A stretch of DNA of 64,000 nt from Streptomyces virginiae (GTDB lineage Bacteria > Actinomycetota > Actinomycetes > Streptomycetales > Streptomycetaceae). The notes beneath the pieces were generated by a model that worked only from the letters and a program-made list of their open reading frames with translations, had not been told where the DNA came from and searched no databases. The position numbers and the translations under genes are program-made. The first letter of the stretch is position 1; each line of letters begins with the position of its first letter. This document shows, piece after piece, positions 6,707 through 14,572 of this stretch. The stretch spans positions 376,985 to 440,984 of the forward strand of contig NZ_JOAK01000006.1 of the NCBI RefSeq assembly GCF_000720455.1, in the 5' to 3' direction.

Positions 6707-9046
6707 CTAGAAGTCGCCGTAGTTGACCTGCCAGGTGGGCAGGCCCATGCGGCGCCAGACCGCGACGACTCGGTCCCTGTCGTCGAGCGACACCCGCACC
6801 GCGTACCGGTGGCGGACGTGCGCGTCGAACAGCTCCGCCTTGACCACGTCGTCGCGGCGGGTGTCGCCCGCCGCGCGCATCCACAGCTCGTCGTACGGCA
6901 CCGCGTGCCGGCGCAGCCAGGCCTCGGTCTGCGGCCGGTACTCCTCGCCACGGCCCGAGAGCAGGACGATCACGTCGCCGTCCGCGCGCCGGAAGGCGTC
7001 CAGCGCGTGCCGTACCGACTCGTTGAGCAGGTCGAGCTCGCAGCGCGTGAAGTCGTACGGCCCCCGGTCGCCGGTGAGCGCGAGCGTGCCGTCGATGTCG
7101 CACATCACCGCCGTCGGCAGCGCCGGGTCGGGGACGTACTCCGTGACGGGCGGCGCGGCCACCGCACCGGAACCGCCGTTCATCCATTCCGTCGTCAGCC
7201 GCCAGCCGCCCTTGCGGGCGTTGCGGTGCTTCTCGGCCAGGACGCGGATGATCTCCTCGCCGACCTGGCGCTCACGGGCGGCGTCCCGGCGCAGGCACTC
7301 CTCCAGCGGGACGTCGGTGAAGTCGTGCACGACGAAGGTCGCGAGACCGCCGACCGCCGCTTTCAGCCGCTTCGGGATGTGCTTGGTCAGGTGGGTGTTG
7401 TCGACGACCACGTCGAAGCCGCCGTCGACGGCCGCGCGGACCGCCGCGTCCTGGACCGCCAGAACGGTCTGCTCGTGCGCGAAGCTGCGCCCCCGCGCGG
7501 GGTCCGGCAGGTCGAGCATGGCCCGCAGGTCGTCGAGGTTGACCCGGCGCATACGGCCGCCGGCCTCGGCCTGGAGGGCGCGCGCGGCCGTCGTCTTGCC
7601 CGAGGCGGGCAGGCCCGTCATGACGTGGACGACGGGCAGCGGGGCCTCCCGCCGCGCGGGACGGCCGGTCCGGTCCGCCGCCGGAGCCGGGATCCGCGGC
7701 GCCGCGCCGGGCGTGCGGGTGGGCGCGGCGGCGGGCGGGCGGGGACGCTCCTGCGCGGACGCGGTCCGGTCCCCCTCCTCGGAGAGGGTCCGGTTCTCGG
7801 CCACGGAACCGGTCCGGTGAGCCGCCTCGGACCCCGTGCTGTTCTCCTCGTCGGTGATGTACGGGTCGGCGGTCTCCGGCCGAACCTGGCGCCAGGTCGT
7901 GAGCTCGGTCGACCGGCCGTCGAGCCGCATGAACATCGCGGGCCGGACGGTGCGGTCGGGCAGCTGCGCGACCGCCCGGGCGAAGGCACCCCGGTCGGCG
8001 GTCAGGTGCGCCAGACCCGCGTACGCCTCGTCGATCGCGCGCTCGTGGCGGGCGGCGGCCTCCTCCAGGCCGGCGACGACCTCGCGCACCCAGTGGTCGA
8101 ACTCGTCGGGCACCTGCTCCAGCAGGGCGTCCAGGGGCTTTCCGCCCGAGGCCTCGATCTCGGCGACGGTGCAGTTCAGGCCCTGCGCGAGCTGCTTGGC
8201 GGGCAGGCCGGCGAAACGCTGCACGCCATGACCGCGCCAGACGTCCCGCGCGGTCACGCCGGTGAGCACCTTGTGGAGCCGTACGTATTCGGACAGCTTG
8301 GCCTTGGCGCGGACGCCGGAGGCGAAGCGCAGTACGAAGCCCTCGGCGTCCATTCCGTTCGCGCGGGCACCGCCGGGCAGGGTGTTGGACTCGGTCAGCG
8401 CGAGCAGCTCGTCGAGGGGCATGGCGGGCCACACCGTGACGACGGAGCCGATCCCGGCCCAGTGGGCCGCGGCCTCGGCGAGCGGCACCTCGGTGCCGTC
8501 CAGGCCGAAGGCGGCGAGGAGGACGAGGTCGCGGCGGTCGCCGTAGTCGACGACGATGCGGTTCTGCGGGTAGAGGATCTCCGCGAGGTAGGTGGTGCCC
8601 GGGTGCAGGGCCGCGGTGTCCGCGCCGTCGAGCCGGCGCTGCGCCCAGACGGCCTGGGCGCTGATGAAGGAACCCTTGGACGCGACCCGCCAGCGGCCCG
8701 CGTAGTGGAAGACGATCGCGAGGCTGCCGTCGACCTTGTCGTACACCTCGAAGGGCTCGTCGGGGAGGGCCGGGGCGTACGGCTGACCCGACTCGTGCTC
8801 GCCGACGTTGAAGAACTTCGGCAGCGGCAGGGCGACGACCGCGCCGGTCTCGTCGTCCGCGACGAGTCCGCGGCAGCGCGTGGTGACCTCGTTCCAGACG
8901 CGCTCGTACTGCGCCGTCCGCGTGTACGTGTAGATGGACAGCGGCAGCTCTGGGTGCGACTTGCGGGTCACGTACCCGGCGTCGATCGAGTCGGCCAGCG
9001 CCTGGGCGGGCAGCAGGTCGTGCAGAGTCAGGGTCGCCTGGCTCAT
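6707..9046 (-). CDS. RNA ligase - polynucleotide kinase - phosphatase fusion
   Basis: This 779-residue protein combines three RNA-repair activities. Residues 1-330 are a T4 Rnl1-like ligase: nucleotidyl lysine Lys104 in KVDGS, motif III TYLAEILYP (152-160), motif IV DAEGFVLRF (233-241) and motif V lysines 248/250. Residues 391-470 are a disordered linker with 8-residue repeats (RTGSVAEN, RTLSEEGD, RTASAQER). Residues 472-625 are a P-loop kinase with GLPASGKTT (478-486). Residues 647-779 are a HAD-type phosphatase with DIDGT (650-654) and the SGR motif near 697. T4 Pnkp has the same kinase-phosphatase order. The likely role is 5' phosphorylation, 3' end healing and sealing of broken RNA. All active-site residues I can check are present. 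It ends 21 bp before the NYN gene. Confidence 0.9.
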   Translation of the reverse strand: MSQATLTLHDLLPAQALADSIDAGYVTRKSHPELPLSIYTYTRTAQYERVWNEVTTRCRGLVADDETGAVVALPLPKFFNVGEHESGQPYAPALPDEPFEVYDKVDGSLAIVFHYAGRWRVASKGSFISAQAVWAQRRLDGADTAALHPGTTYLAEILYPQNRIVVDYGDRRDLVLLAAFGLDGTEVPLAEAAAHWAGIGSVVTVWPAMPLDELLALTESNTLPGGARANGMDAEGFVLRFASGVRAKAKLSEYVRLHKVLTGVTARDVWRGHGVQRFAGLPAKQLAQGLNCTVAEIEASGGKPLDALLEQVPDEFDHWVREVVAGLEEAAARHERAIDEAYAGLAHLTADRGAFARAVAQLPDRTVRPAMFMRLDGRSTELTTWRQVRPETADPYITDEENSTGSEAAHRTGSVAENRTLSEEGDRTASAQERPRPPAAAPTRTPGAAPRIPAPAADRTGRPARREAPLPVVHVMTGLPASGKTTAARALQAEAGGRMRRVNLDDLRAMLDLPDPARGRSFAHEQTVLAVQDAAVRAAVDGGFDVVVDNTHLTKHIPKRLKAAVGGLATFVVHDFTDVPLEECLRRDAARERQVGEEIIRVLAEKHRNARKGGWRLTTEWMNGGSGAVAAPPVTEYVPDPALPTAVMCDIDGTLALTGDRGPYDFTRCELDLLNESVRHALDAFRRADGDVIVLLSGRGEEYRPQTEAWLRRHAVPYDELWMRAAGDTRRDDVVKAELFDAHVRHRYAVRVSLDDRDRVVAVWRRMGLPTWQVNYGDF

Positions 9047-9103
9047 GGGGTCCTCCCGGTTTGAGATGGCTCATTCTCGCCTGCGGGAGGGTGTGCCCGG
9101 TAC

Positions 9104-9790
9104 TCAATTACCCCTGGTCCGGGCACCTCCCAGGCGGTTGATGTCCGCGGGCCGCAGGATGTGGCCGGGGACCTCGGTGCCGGGAGTGGCGACGGCGATC
9201 ATGGCGCGGCCGAAGGCCTCGGAGGTGATGACGAGGTCGGGTGCGAACCGCCGCAGCAGCGGGACCAGCGGCGCGGTGACGGCGTAGAGGACGCGGTAGA
9301 GCCGGGTCCTGGACGGTACGCCGCGCACCGGCTGGACGATGCCCGGGCGGAACATGTAGGCGCGGAAGGGCAGTTCCAGCAGCTCGTTCTCGGTCCGCCC
9401 CTTGACGCGGGCCCACATGGAACGGCCCCGTCCGGTGCTGTCGGTGCCCTCTCCGGAGACGTAGACGAAGGTCATTCCGGGGTTGGCGGCGGCCAGCGGC
9501 CGGGCCACGGCGAGGGTCAGGTCGTGGGTGACGCGCCGGTATTCCTCCTCCTTCATGCCGACGGAGGAGACTCCGAGGCAGAAGAAGCAGGCGTCGTACG
9601 CGGCCGGGTCGACACCGGCGGCGGTCAGGTCGGACGGGTCGTCCTGCACCCGCTCGCGCAGTTTGGGGTGGGTGACGCCGAGCGGACGGCGTCCGACGGC
9701 CAGGACGGCGTCGACGGAGTCGTCGCGCAGGCATTCGCGCAGGACGCCCCGGCCCAGCATCCCGGTCGCGCCGAAGAGGATGACGTTCAC
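9104..9790 (-). CDS. NAD(P)-binding Rossmann protein, atypical SDR
   Basis: The 228-residue protein starts VNVILFGATGMLGRGVLRECL, a GxTGxxG nucleotide-binding motif at residues 7-13. It resembles the NAD(P)H-binding atypical SDR group that includes HTATIP2/TIP30-like and NmrA-like proteins. FVYVSGEGTDS (about 112-122) sits where the SDR serine usually is, and a YxxxK-like pattern is not clear, so enzymatic activity is uncertain. The GTG start is the first codon consistent with the fold. It is followed at 57 bp by the RNA ligase gene on the same strand. Confidence 0.8.
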   Translation of the reverse strand: MNVILFGATGMLGRGVLRECLRDDSVDAVLAVGRRPLGVTHPKLRERVQDDPSDLTAAGVDPAAYDACFFCLGVSSVGMKEEEYRRVTHDLTLAVARPLAAANPGMTFVYVSGEGTDSTGRGRSMWARVKGRTENELLELPFRAYMFRPGIVQPVRGVPSRTRLYRVLYAVTAPLVPLLRRFAPDLVITSEAFGRAMIAVATPGTEVPGHILRPADINRLGGARTRGN

Positions 9791-9887
9791 CCGTGGAAGC
9801 GTAGGCCGTGCCGGGCGTTCGCGCGCGGGGGCGGGGCGGCGGCCGGGACGGGCAGGAGGGCGGGGGCGGCGGGGCCCGGTGTGCGCC

Positions 9888-10322
9888 TCAGTGGGAGACG
9901 CAGAGTTCGTTGCCCTGGGGGTCGGCGAGGGTCGTCCACGCGCTCGGGCCCTGACGGCCCTCGTGGAGGTGCTTCGCGCCCTTGGCGACGAGGCGTTCGA
10001 CCAGCGCCTGCGGGTCGTCCTCGCCGGTCCGCACGTCGAGGTGCACACGGTTCTTGACGGTCTTGGGCTCCGGGACGAACTGGAAGAGGATGCGGGGCGC
10101 GCGTTCGAGCCCCTCCGGGTGGCGGATCGCCGCGCCCGCCTTCCAGACGAGGGTGCCGCGGTGGGTGGTGGTGTCGTCCTCGGTCGCGTGCCCCGCGGCG
10201 ATCAGGCCGCGGATGAACGGCTCGTCGCTGGGCTCCACTTCCCAGCCGAGGGCGTCGGCCCACCAGTCGGCGAGCGGGTGCGGGTCGGGCGAGTCGATGG
10301 TCACCTGGAACGTGTACGCCAT
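9888..10322 (-). CDS. VOC/glyoxalase-like domain protein
   Basis: The 144-residue protein has a VOC fold. It starts with FQVTIDSPDPHPLADWWADALGWEV, and RVHLDVRTGEDDP in the middle and TLADPQGNELCVSH at the end match the conserved metal-site positions of the glyoxalase-6-like group. Members bind or transform small molecules and often act in resistance or detoxification. The ligand is unknown. The ATG is preceded by weak ribosome-binding sequence. It is alone on its strand, with 98 bp to the next gene downstream. Confidence 0.85.
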   Translation of the reverse strand: MAYTFQVTIDSPDPHPLADWWADALGWEVEPSDEPFIRGLIAAGHATEDDTTTHRGTLVWKAGAAIRHPEGLERAPRILFQFVPEPKTVKNRVHLDVRTGEDDPQALVERLVAKGAKHLHEGRQGPSAWTTLADPQGNELCVSH

Positions 10323-10424
10323 GCCGGGACCCTACTGACCGGGCGTCGGCCGCGCCACAGGAGCGGCGCGCGGGGGGCCCGCCCGCGGACCCGGCCTGCC
10401 CGGGCCTGACCGGCAGGACACCCC

Positions 10425-11396
10425 CTACGGGGCCGGGGTGCGCCGGGCGGTGAGGTGGGAGGCGAGCAGTACGGAGAAGGTGAACAGCCAGGCGGCCACG
10501 GCGATCCAGAGCAGGACCTCGCCCAGGGGCACCAGCCAGGCGATGCCGGCCGGGTCCGCGACGGAGAGGCAGGCGGTGGAGGTCATGCCGAGCGGGAAGA
10601 CGGTGGCCCAGCGGCGGATGTCGTAGCGCGGCCGGGGGTGGCGCAGTTCGGCGGTGAGGAGGACTACGTACCAGACGAGGGACAGCGCGAGCGCGACGAG
10701 CGTGACGGTGCGCAGGGCCGTGTGCGCCGAACCCGACCAGACGGGTGACGCGGTGAGTTTGGAGCCGGCCAGCGCGGAGATGGAGAGCGCCCCGCCCGCC
10801 ACCCAGTGGTCGCCCGCCCCGCCCACCACCTCGTGCAGGTCGAAGCGGAAGAAGGCGGCCACGTACAGCAGCAGCCCGAGGCAGAAGGCGGCCAGCGCCG
10901 CCCGGGCCAGCCAGTCCTGGCGGTCGACGGCGGCGAGCACCGCCGCCAGGAGGGCAAGACCCTGCGTGGCCACGCAGCCGAGGAAGGCACCCCCGGGCAT
11001 GCGGCCGCGCCAGTGCCGCACGACGTTGAGCAGGAGGCCGGGCCAGACGAGCGCGGCCAGCGCGAGCAGGGCGGCGGCCGGGGTCTGCCAGCCGAACTGG
11101 GAGAGCCGGGTGCCGAGGACGGTGGTGGCGGCGACGGCCGTCAGGGCCGCCGGGGTGTCGGCCTCGGCACGGAACCGCCCGCGCTCGCCCAGCAGCCGCG
11201 CCGTGAAGTCGACGGCGAGTACGAGCCACAGGGCGACGGCGATGACGAAGGCGACCAGCGACAGGGCCTCGTGTCCCGTCATGTGCAGCGCGACGGAGAG
11301 GATGCCCGCGGCCATGACGGCGGCTCCCGCCGCCGGCGGGAGACCCGCCCACCAGCCCGGGCCGGGGAGGATGCTCACGCCTCCAGCGGACCTCAC
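10425..11396 (-). CDS. TehA/SLAC1-type voltage-dependent anion channel family protein
   Basis: This membrane protein of about 323 residues has roughly ten hydrophobic helices and the family pattern of PF03595 (tellurite resistance/C4-dicarboxylate transporter). Visible features are the first helix with GILSVALHMTGHEALS, ARAALAAFCLGLLLYVAAFFRFD, and the late WATVFPLGMTSTACLSVA, the typical FPLGMY-like motif. The start is uncertain: a GTG at 11396 gives family length, a GTG at 11378 has GGAGG only 1 nt away, and an in-frame codon at 11489 would add a non-membrane extension. It probably moves small anions across the inner membrane. Confidence 0.78.
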   Translation of the reverse strand: MRSAGGVSILPGPGWWAGLPPAAGAAVMAAGILSVALHMTGHEALSLVAFVIAVALWLVLAVDFTARLLGERGRFRAEADTPAALTAVAATTVLGTRLSQFGWQTPAAALLALAALVWPGLLLNVVRHWRGRMPGGAFLGCVATQGLALLAAVLAAVDRQDWLARAALAAFCLGLLLYVAAFFRFDLHEVVGGAGDHWVAGGALSISALAGSKLTASPVWSGSAHTALRTVTLVALALSLVWYVVLLTAELRHPRPRYDIRRWATVFPLGMTSTACLSVADPAGIAWLVPLGEVLLWIAVAAWLFTFSVLLASHLTARRTPAP

Positions 11397-11785
11397 GTGC
11401 AGGGGGACCGCCAGCGGACTGGGCCGACTGCGCCGACCGGCGTCCAAACCTCCTGCGCGGAAGATCAACGGAACGTGCGCGCGCTGCACAGGCCGGGCTG
11501 TGGCCCGGTCCTAGGCTCGGGTGGGACGAAGACCTGCCGGTCCGTCACAGGGGAACGGACCGGCGGGTCCCCTCGTCTCCCCGCCCCCGCGTCTCCCCCG
11601 CCCCGCGTCCCCGGCTCCTCGCCCTCACCCCCCTCTCGCCGGCATCGCGCGGCACGCACCGGCCGCACCGGCCCCGCCGAGCCCGGCGGGCCGGGCGGGG
11701 GAAGGCCGCGCGCGCCGCCGACTCGGCCCGCGGGAGCGGGCGTAGCGTCCGGTGGGGTGGCCGGAACTCGCGCTTGTCACACCTG

Positions 11786-11804
11786 TTAGGTCTACCTAAC
11801 CTAT
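11786..11804. promoter_or_regulatory. candidate iron box (DmdR1/IdeR-like)
   Basis: The 19 bp beginning TTAGGT and ending ACCTAT match the actinobacterial iron-box consensus at 14 of 19 positions. Within it, GTTAGGT-CT-ACCTAAC (11785-11800) is a perfect 7-bp inverted repeat. It lies 70 bp upstream of the DoxX start, so iron-dependent repression is possible. The remainder of the 477-bp gene-free stretch 11397-11873 shows nothing else I can name. Confidence 0.45.
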
Positions 11805-11873
11805 GGCTCGCTCGCGCTTCGAGCAGTTCGGCACGACTTCGGGACCCGTCCCCGACCGAAGGAGCCTCCCCCC

Positions 11874-12329
11874 ATGAACGCACGTCTCGCCCCTGCCCAG
11901 CCCTACGCCGTCGGCCTGTTCCGGATCGTCACGGGTCTGCTCTTCGCCTCGCACGGCGCGGCCTCCCTGTTCGGCGTCCTCGGCGGCGCCCACGGCGGCG
12001 GTACCGTCGCGGCCGGCACCTGGCCCGGCTGGTACGCGGCCGCCATCCAGCTGGTCGCCGGCGCCCTGGTCCTGCTCGGCCTGGGCACCCGGGCGGCCGC
12101 CTTCGTCGCCTCCGGTTCGATGGCGTACGCGTACTTCACGGTGCATCAGCCCGGCGCGCTCTGGCCGCTGCAGAACGGCGGCGAGGCCTCGGCGATGTTC
12201 TGCTGGGCCTTCCTGCTGCTGGTGTTCACCGGCCCCGGCGCCCTCGCACTGGACTCCCTGTTCGCGTCGCGCGCTTCGGCCGCCTCCGGGCACCGTGACG
12301 AGACCCGCCCGGAGACCGTGGCCGCCTGA
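11874..12329 (+). CDS. DoxX family membrane protein
   Basis: The 151-residue protein has four predicted membrane helices and the DoxX pattern: AVGLFRIVTGLLFASHGAASLFG in helix 1, a LVAGALVLLGLGTRAAAFVASGSMAYAYF stretch in helices 2-3 and a last helix near 110-130. DoxX proteins are quinone- or redox-linked inner-membrane proteins; in mycobacteria one joins superoxide dismutase and SseA. The ATG follows GAAGGAG. A candidate iron box lies upstream, which would fit a redox or oxidative role. No partner gene is adjacent on the same strand before the YdeI gene. Confidence 0.85.
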   Translation: MNARLAPAQPYAVGLFRIVTGLLFASHGAASLFGVLGGAHGGGTVAAGTWPGWYAAAIQLVAGALVLLGLGTRAAAFVASGSMAYAYFTVHQPGALWPLQNGGEASAMFCWAFLLLVFTGPGALALDSLFASRASAASGHRDETRPETVAA

Positions 12330-12429
12330 TCCCGAGTACCCGACCTCTGGGACCGGCCCCGAGGAATCGATTCTGCGTCAGCCGTGGCACGCGGACCGGC
12401 CCCGGAGGGCGGCCGATAACCTGTGGCGC

Positions 12430-13005
12430 ATGGACGAACTCAACGGGGTGGAGATCGTCGGCTTCGCGGACGCCGGGGCGTTCGAGAGCTGGCTCGCCGA
12501 GCACCACACGCGCCAGGAGGGGGTGTGGATCAAGGTCGCGAAGAAGAAGTCCGGCATCCCGTCGGTCACCGACGACGAGCTCGTCGACATCGGCCTCTGC
12601 TACGGCTGGATCTCCGGGCAGCGACGCTCCCTGGACGAGCTCCACTACCTGCAGAAGTACGTGCCGCGGCGGGCGAAGAGCCTGTGGTCGCAGGTGAACG
12701 TGGACAAGGTCGCCGTGCTGACCGCCGCGGGCCGGATGCGTGAGCCCGGGCTGGCCGAGGTCCGCCGGGCCCAGGCGGACGGCCGCTGGGGCGGCGCCTA
12801 CGCGTCGCAGCGGACCGCGGGGGTGCCGGAAGACCTCGAAGCGGCGCTCGAAGCGCGCCCCGAGGCCCGGGCGGCCTTCGAGGCGCTGGACCGGACCGGG
12901 CGCTATCTGGTGGCCCTGCCCCTGCTGCAGGCGCTCACGCCGGAGACCAGGCGGGCCAGGCTCGACCGGGCCGTGCGCCTGCTGGCGGGCGACCCTGCGC
13001 CATGA
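12430..13005 (+). CDS. YdeI/OmpD-associated family protein
   Basis: This 191-residue protein matches the YdeI family (bacteriocin-protection type, DUF1801-related). Signatures are GVWIKVAKKKSGIPSVTDDELVDIGLCYGWISGQ (about 34-67), the Arg/Lys patch PRRAKSLWSQVN, and the helical Ala/Arg-rich C-terminus ending in the usual ARPEARAAFEALD block. Biochemical function is not settled. The ATG at 12430 is preferred to an upstream frame that would overlap the DoxX gene. The gene ends at a strong bidirectional terminator. Confidence 0.82.
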   Translation: MDELNGVEIVGFADAGAFESWLAEHHTRQEGVWIKVAKKKSGIPSVTDDELVDIGLCYGWISGQRRSLDELHYLQKYVPRRAKSLWSQVNVDKVAVLTAAGRMREPGLAEVRRAQADGRWGGAYASQRTAGVPEDLEAALEARPEARAAFEALDRTGRYLVALPLLQALTPETRRARLDRAVRLLAGDPAP

Positions 13006-13059
13006 GCCGATGGGCCGGTGGGCCGATGGGCCGGTGGGCCGGCGCACCCGGAGGACGAC

Positions 13060-13100
13060 GTCAGGCCCGGCCCTCCCCGTGAGGGAGGGCCGGGCCTGAC
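13060..13100. terminator. 18-bp perfect bidirectional terminator
   Basis: GTCAGGCCCGGCCCTCCC at 13060-13077 and its exact complement at 13083-13100 flank a 5-nt loop. It lies between the convergent YdeI (ends 13005) and DUF5997 (ends 13119) genes. Just upstream, about 13005-13040, is a short degenerate GGGCCGATGGGCCGGT direct repeat. Confidence 0.85.
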
Positions 13101-13118
13101 GGAAGTCCGGGCCGCGGG

Positions 13119-13523
13119 TCAGGACTCCTGGTTGCGCGCCTTCTCGGCCCGCTCGGCGTTCCGCTCCTTGATCCGCACCGCTTCCTTGCGGACATCGGCC
13201 TGGGTGGCCCGCTCCCGCTGGAGCCACTCGGGGGCTTCCTGCTTCAGTGCCTCGATCTGTTCGGTGGTGAGGGGCTCGGTGACTCCGCCACGGGCGAGGC
13301 CCGCGATGGAGACGCCCAGCTTGGAGGCGACCACCGGGCGGGGGTGGGGGCCGTTGCGGCGCAGCTCCTGGAGCCACTGGGGCGGGTCGGCCTGGAGCGC
13401 ACTCAATTCACTGCGCGAGACGACACCCTCCTGGAACTCTGCGGGGGTGGCCTCGAGGTACACGCCCAGCTTCTTCGCCGCGGTCGCGGGCTTCATCGTC
13501 TGGGTGTTCTGGTGCGACGTCAT
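13119..13523 (-). CDS. DUF5997-type small protein
   Basis: The 134-residue soluble protein has the layout of DUF5997: KPATAAKKLGVYLEATPAEFQ (about 10-30), an LQADPPQWLQELRRNGPHPRPVVASKLGVSIAGLARGG core and a charged helical tail (ADVRKEAVRIKERNAERAEKARNQES). Two similar halves, each with a PxWLQxxR block (DPPQWLQELR and EAPEWLQRER), suggest an internal duplication. The gene is divergent from the LysR-effector gene with only 58 bp between starts, an arrangement I recall as common in Streptomyces. A shared promoter region and functional link are inferred. Confidence 0.78.
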   Translation of the reverse strand: MTSHQNTQTMKPATAAKKLGVYLEATPAEFQEGVVSRSELSALQADPPQWLQELRRNGPHPRPVVASKLGVSIAGLARGGVTEPLTTEQIEALKQEAPEWLQRERATQADVRKEAVRIKERNAERAEKARNQES

Positions 13524-13581
13524 GAGGTCAAGGGTATCGAGCGTGTGCACGGGTTCCGACCACGCCCGGTAACCTTGCGGG

Positions 13582-14373
13582 GTGACAGGCTCGGAAGTAC
13601 CCCATGCGTTCCGGCTCGCTTATGTCCCCGGCGTGACCCCTGCGAAGTGGGTGCGGATCTGGAACGAGCGGCTGCCCGACGTCCCGCTGGCCCTCGCCCA
13701 GGTCTCTTCCGCCGAGGTGTTCGGCGTACTGCGCTCCGGTGACGCCGACGCGGGCTTCGTCCGGCTCCCGGTCGACCGTACGGACCTCAGCGCGATCCCC
13801 CTCTACACCGAGACCACCGTGGTCGTCGTCCCCAAGGACCACGTCGTGGCGGCCGCCGAGGAGGTCACGGTCGAGGACCTCGCCGACGAAGTCGTCTGGC
13901 AGCCCCTCGACGACACCCTGGACTGGGAGAAGCTGCCGGGGCAGCCCGCGATCGAGCGGCCCGCCACGACGGCGGACGCGATCGAGCTGGTGGCGGCGGG
14001 CGTGGGCGTACTCGTCGTACCCCAGTCCCTGGCCCGTCTGCACCACCGCAGGGACCTCACCTACCGGCCGGTGTCGGACGCGCCGACGTCGCGGGTCGCG
14101 CTGTCGTGGCCGCAGGCGGAACCCACGCCGGATCTGGTGGAGGAGTTCATCGGGATCGTCCGCGGCCGCACCGTGAACAGCACGCGGGGCCGTCCGCAGA
14201 CCCCTCCGCAGCCGAAGGCGAAGCGCAAGCCGGCGGAGAAGGCCACGGGTGCGGGCAAGGGCGGCGGCGCCCGGCGCGGGGCCGCGTCCGGGAAGACGGC
14301 GGGGAAGAATCCGCGCGGTGGCTCCGGCGGAGCCAAGGGCGGCAAGGGCGGCAAGCCCCGGCGGCGTCCTTAG
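13582..14373 (+). CDS. LysR effector-binding domain protein without HTH, basic tail
   Basis: The 263-residue protein begins directly with the LysR substrate-binding fold (FRLAYVPGVTPAKWVRIW). The characteristic VVVVPKDHVVAAAEEVTVEDLADEVVW and GVGVLVVPQSLARLHHR segments follow. No N-terminal winged helix is encoded upstream in frame, so it is a solo effector domain. Residues from about 195 to 263 are a Lys/Arg/Gly/Ala-rich tail (PKAKRKPAEKATGAGKGGGA and similar) resembling histone-like or nucleic-acid-binding tails. The GTG at 13582 gives a full domain. It is divergent from the DUF5997 gene and followed by a hairpin. Confidence 0.82.
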   Translation: MTGSEVPHAFRLAYVPGVTPAKWVRIWNERLPDVPLALAQVSSAEVFGVLRSGDADAGFVRLPVDRTDLSAIPLYTETTVVVVPKDHVVAAAEEVTVEDLADEVVWQPLDDTLDWEKLPGQPAIERPATTADAIELVAAGVGVLVVPQSLARLHHRRDLTYRPVSDAPTSRVALSWPQAEPTPDLVEEFIGIVRGRTVNSTRGRPQTPPQPKAKRKPAEKATGAGKGGGARRGAASGKTAGKNPRGGSGGAKGGKGGKPRRRP

Positions 14374-14374
14374 G

Positions 14375-14401
14375 GCCGGGGCCGTGCCCCCGGGCCCCGG
14401 C
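14375..14401. terminator. hairpin after the LysR-effector gene
   Basis: GCCGGGGCC at 14375-14383 pairs with GGCCCCGGC at 14393-14401 around a 9-nt loop, starting 1 nt after the stop codon at 14371-14373. Confidence 0.5.
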
Positions 14402-14572
14402 GGGCGTCATGCCGGCCGGTCCGGGCTCGCGGCGCCCGGCACCGCGCTCTGATCCGGCCCACCGGCACCGGCCCCCGGCGGACGCGAACGGGCTGAACCG
14501 TCGGTGGCCCGGCCGGTCCACCGACGGCCTGGCTTCGGGGATCACGATCGCCTCCCGGTGTATGCAGGAGGG

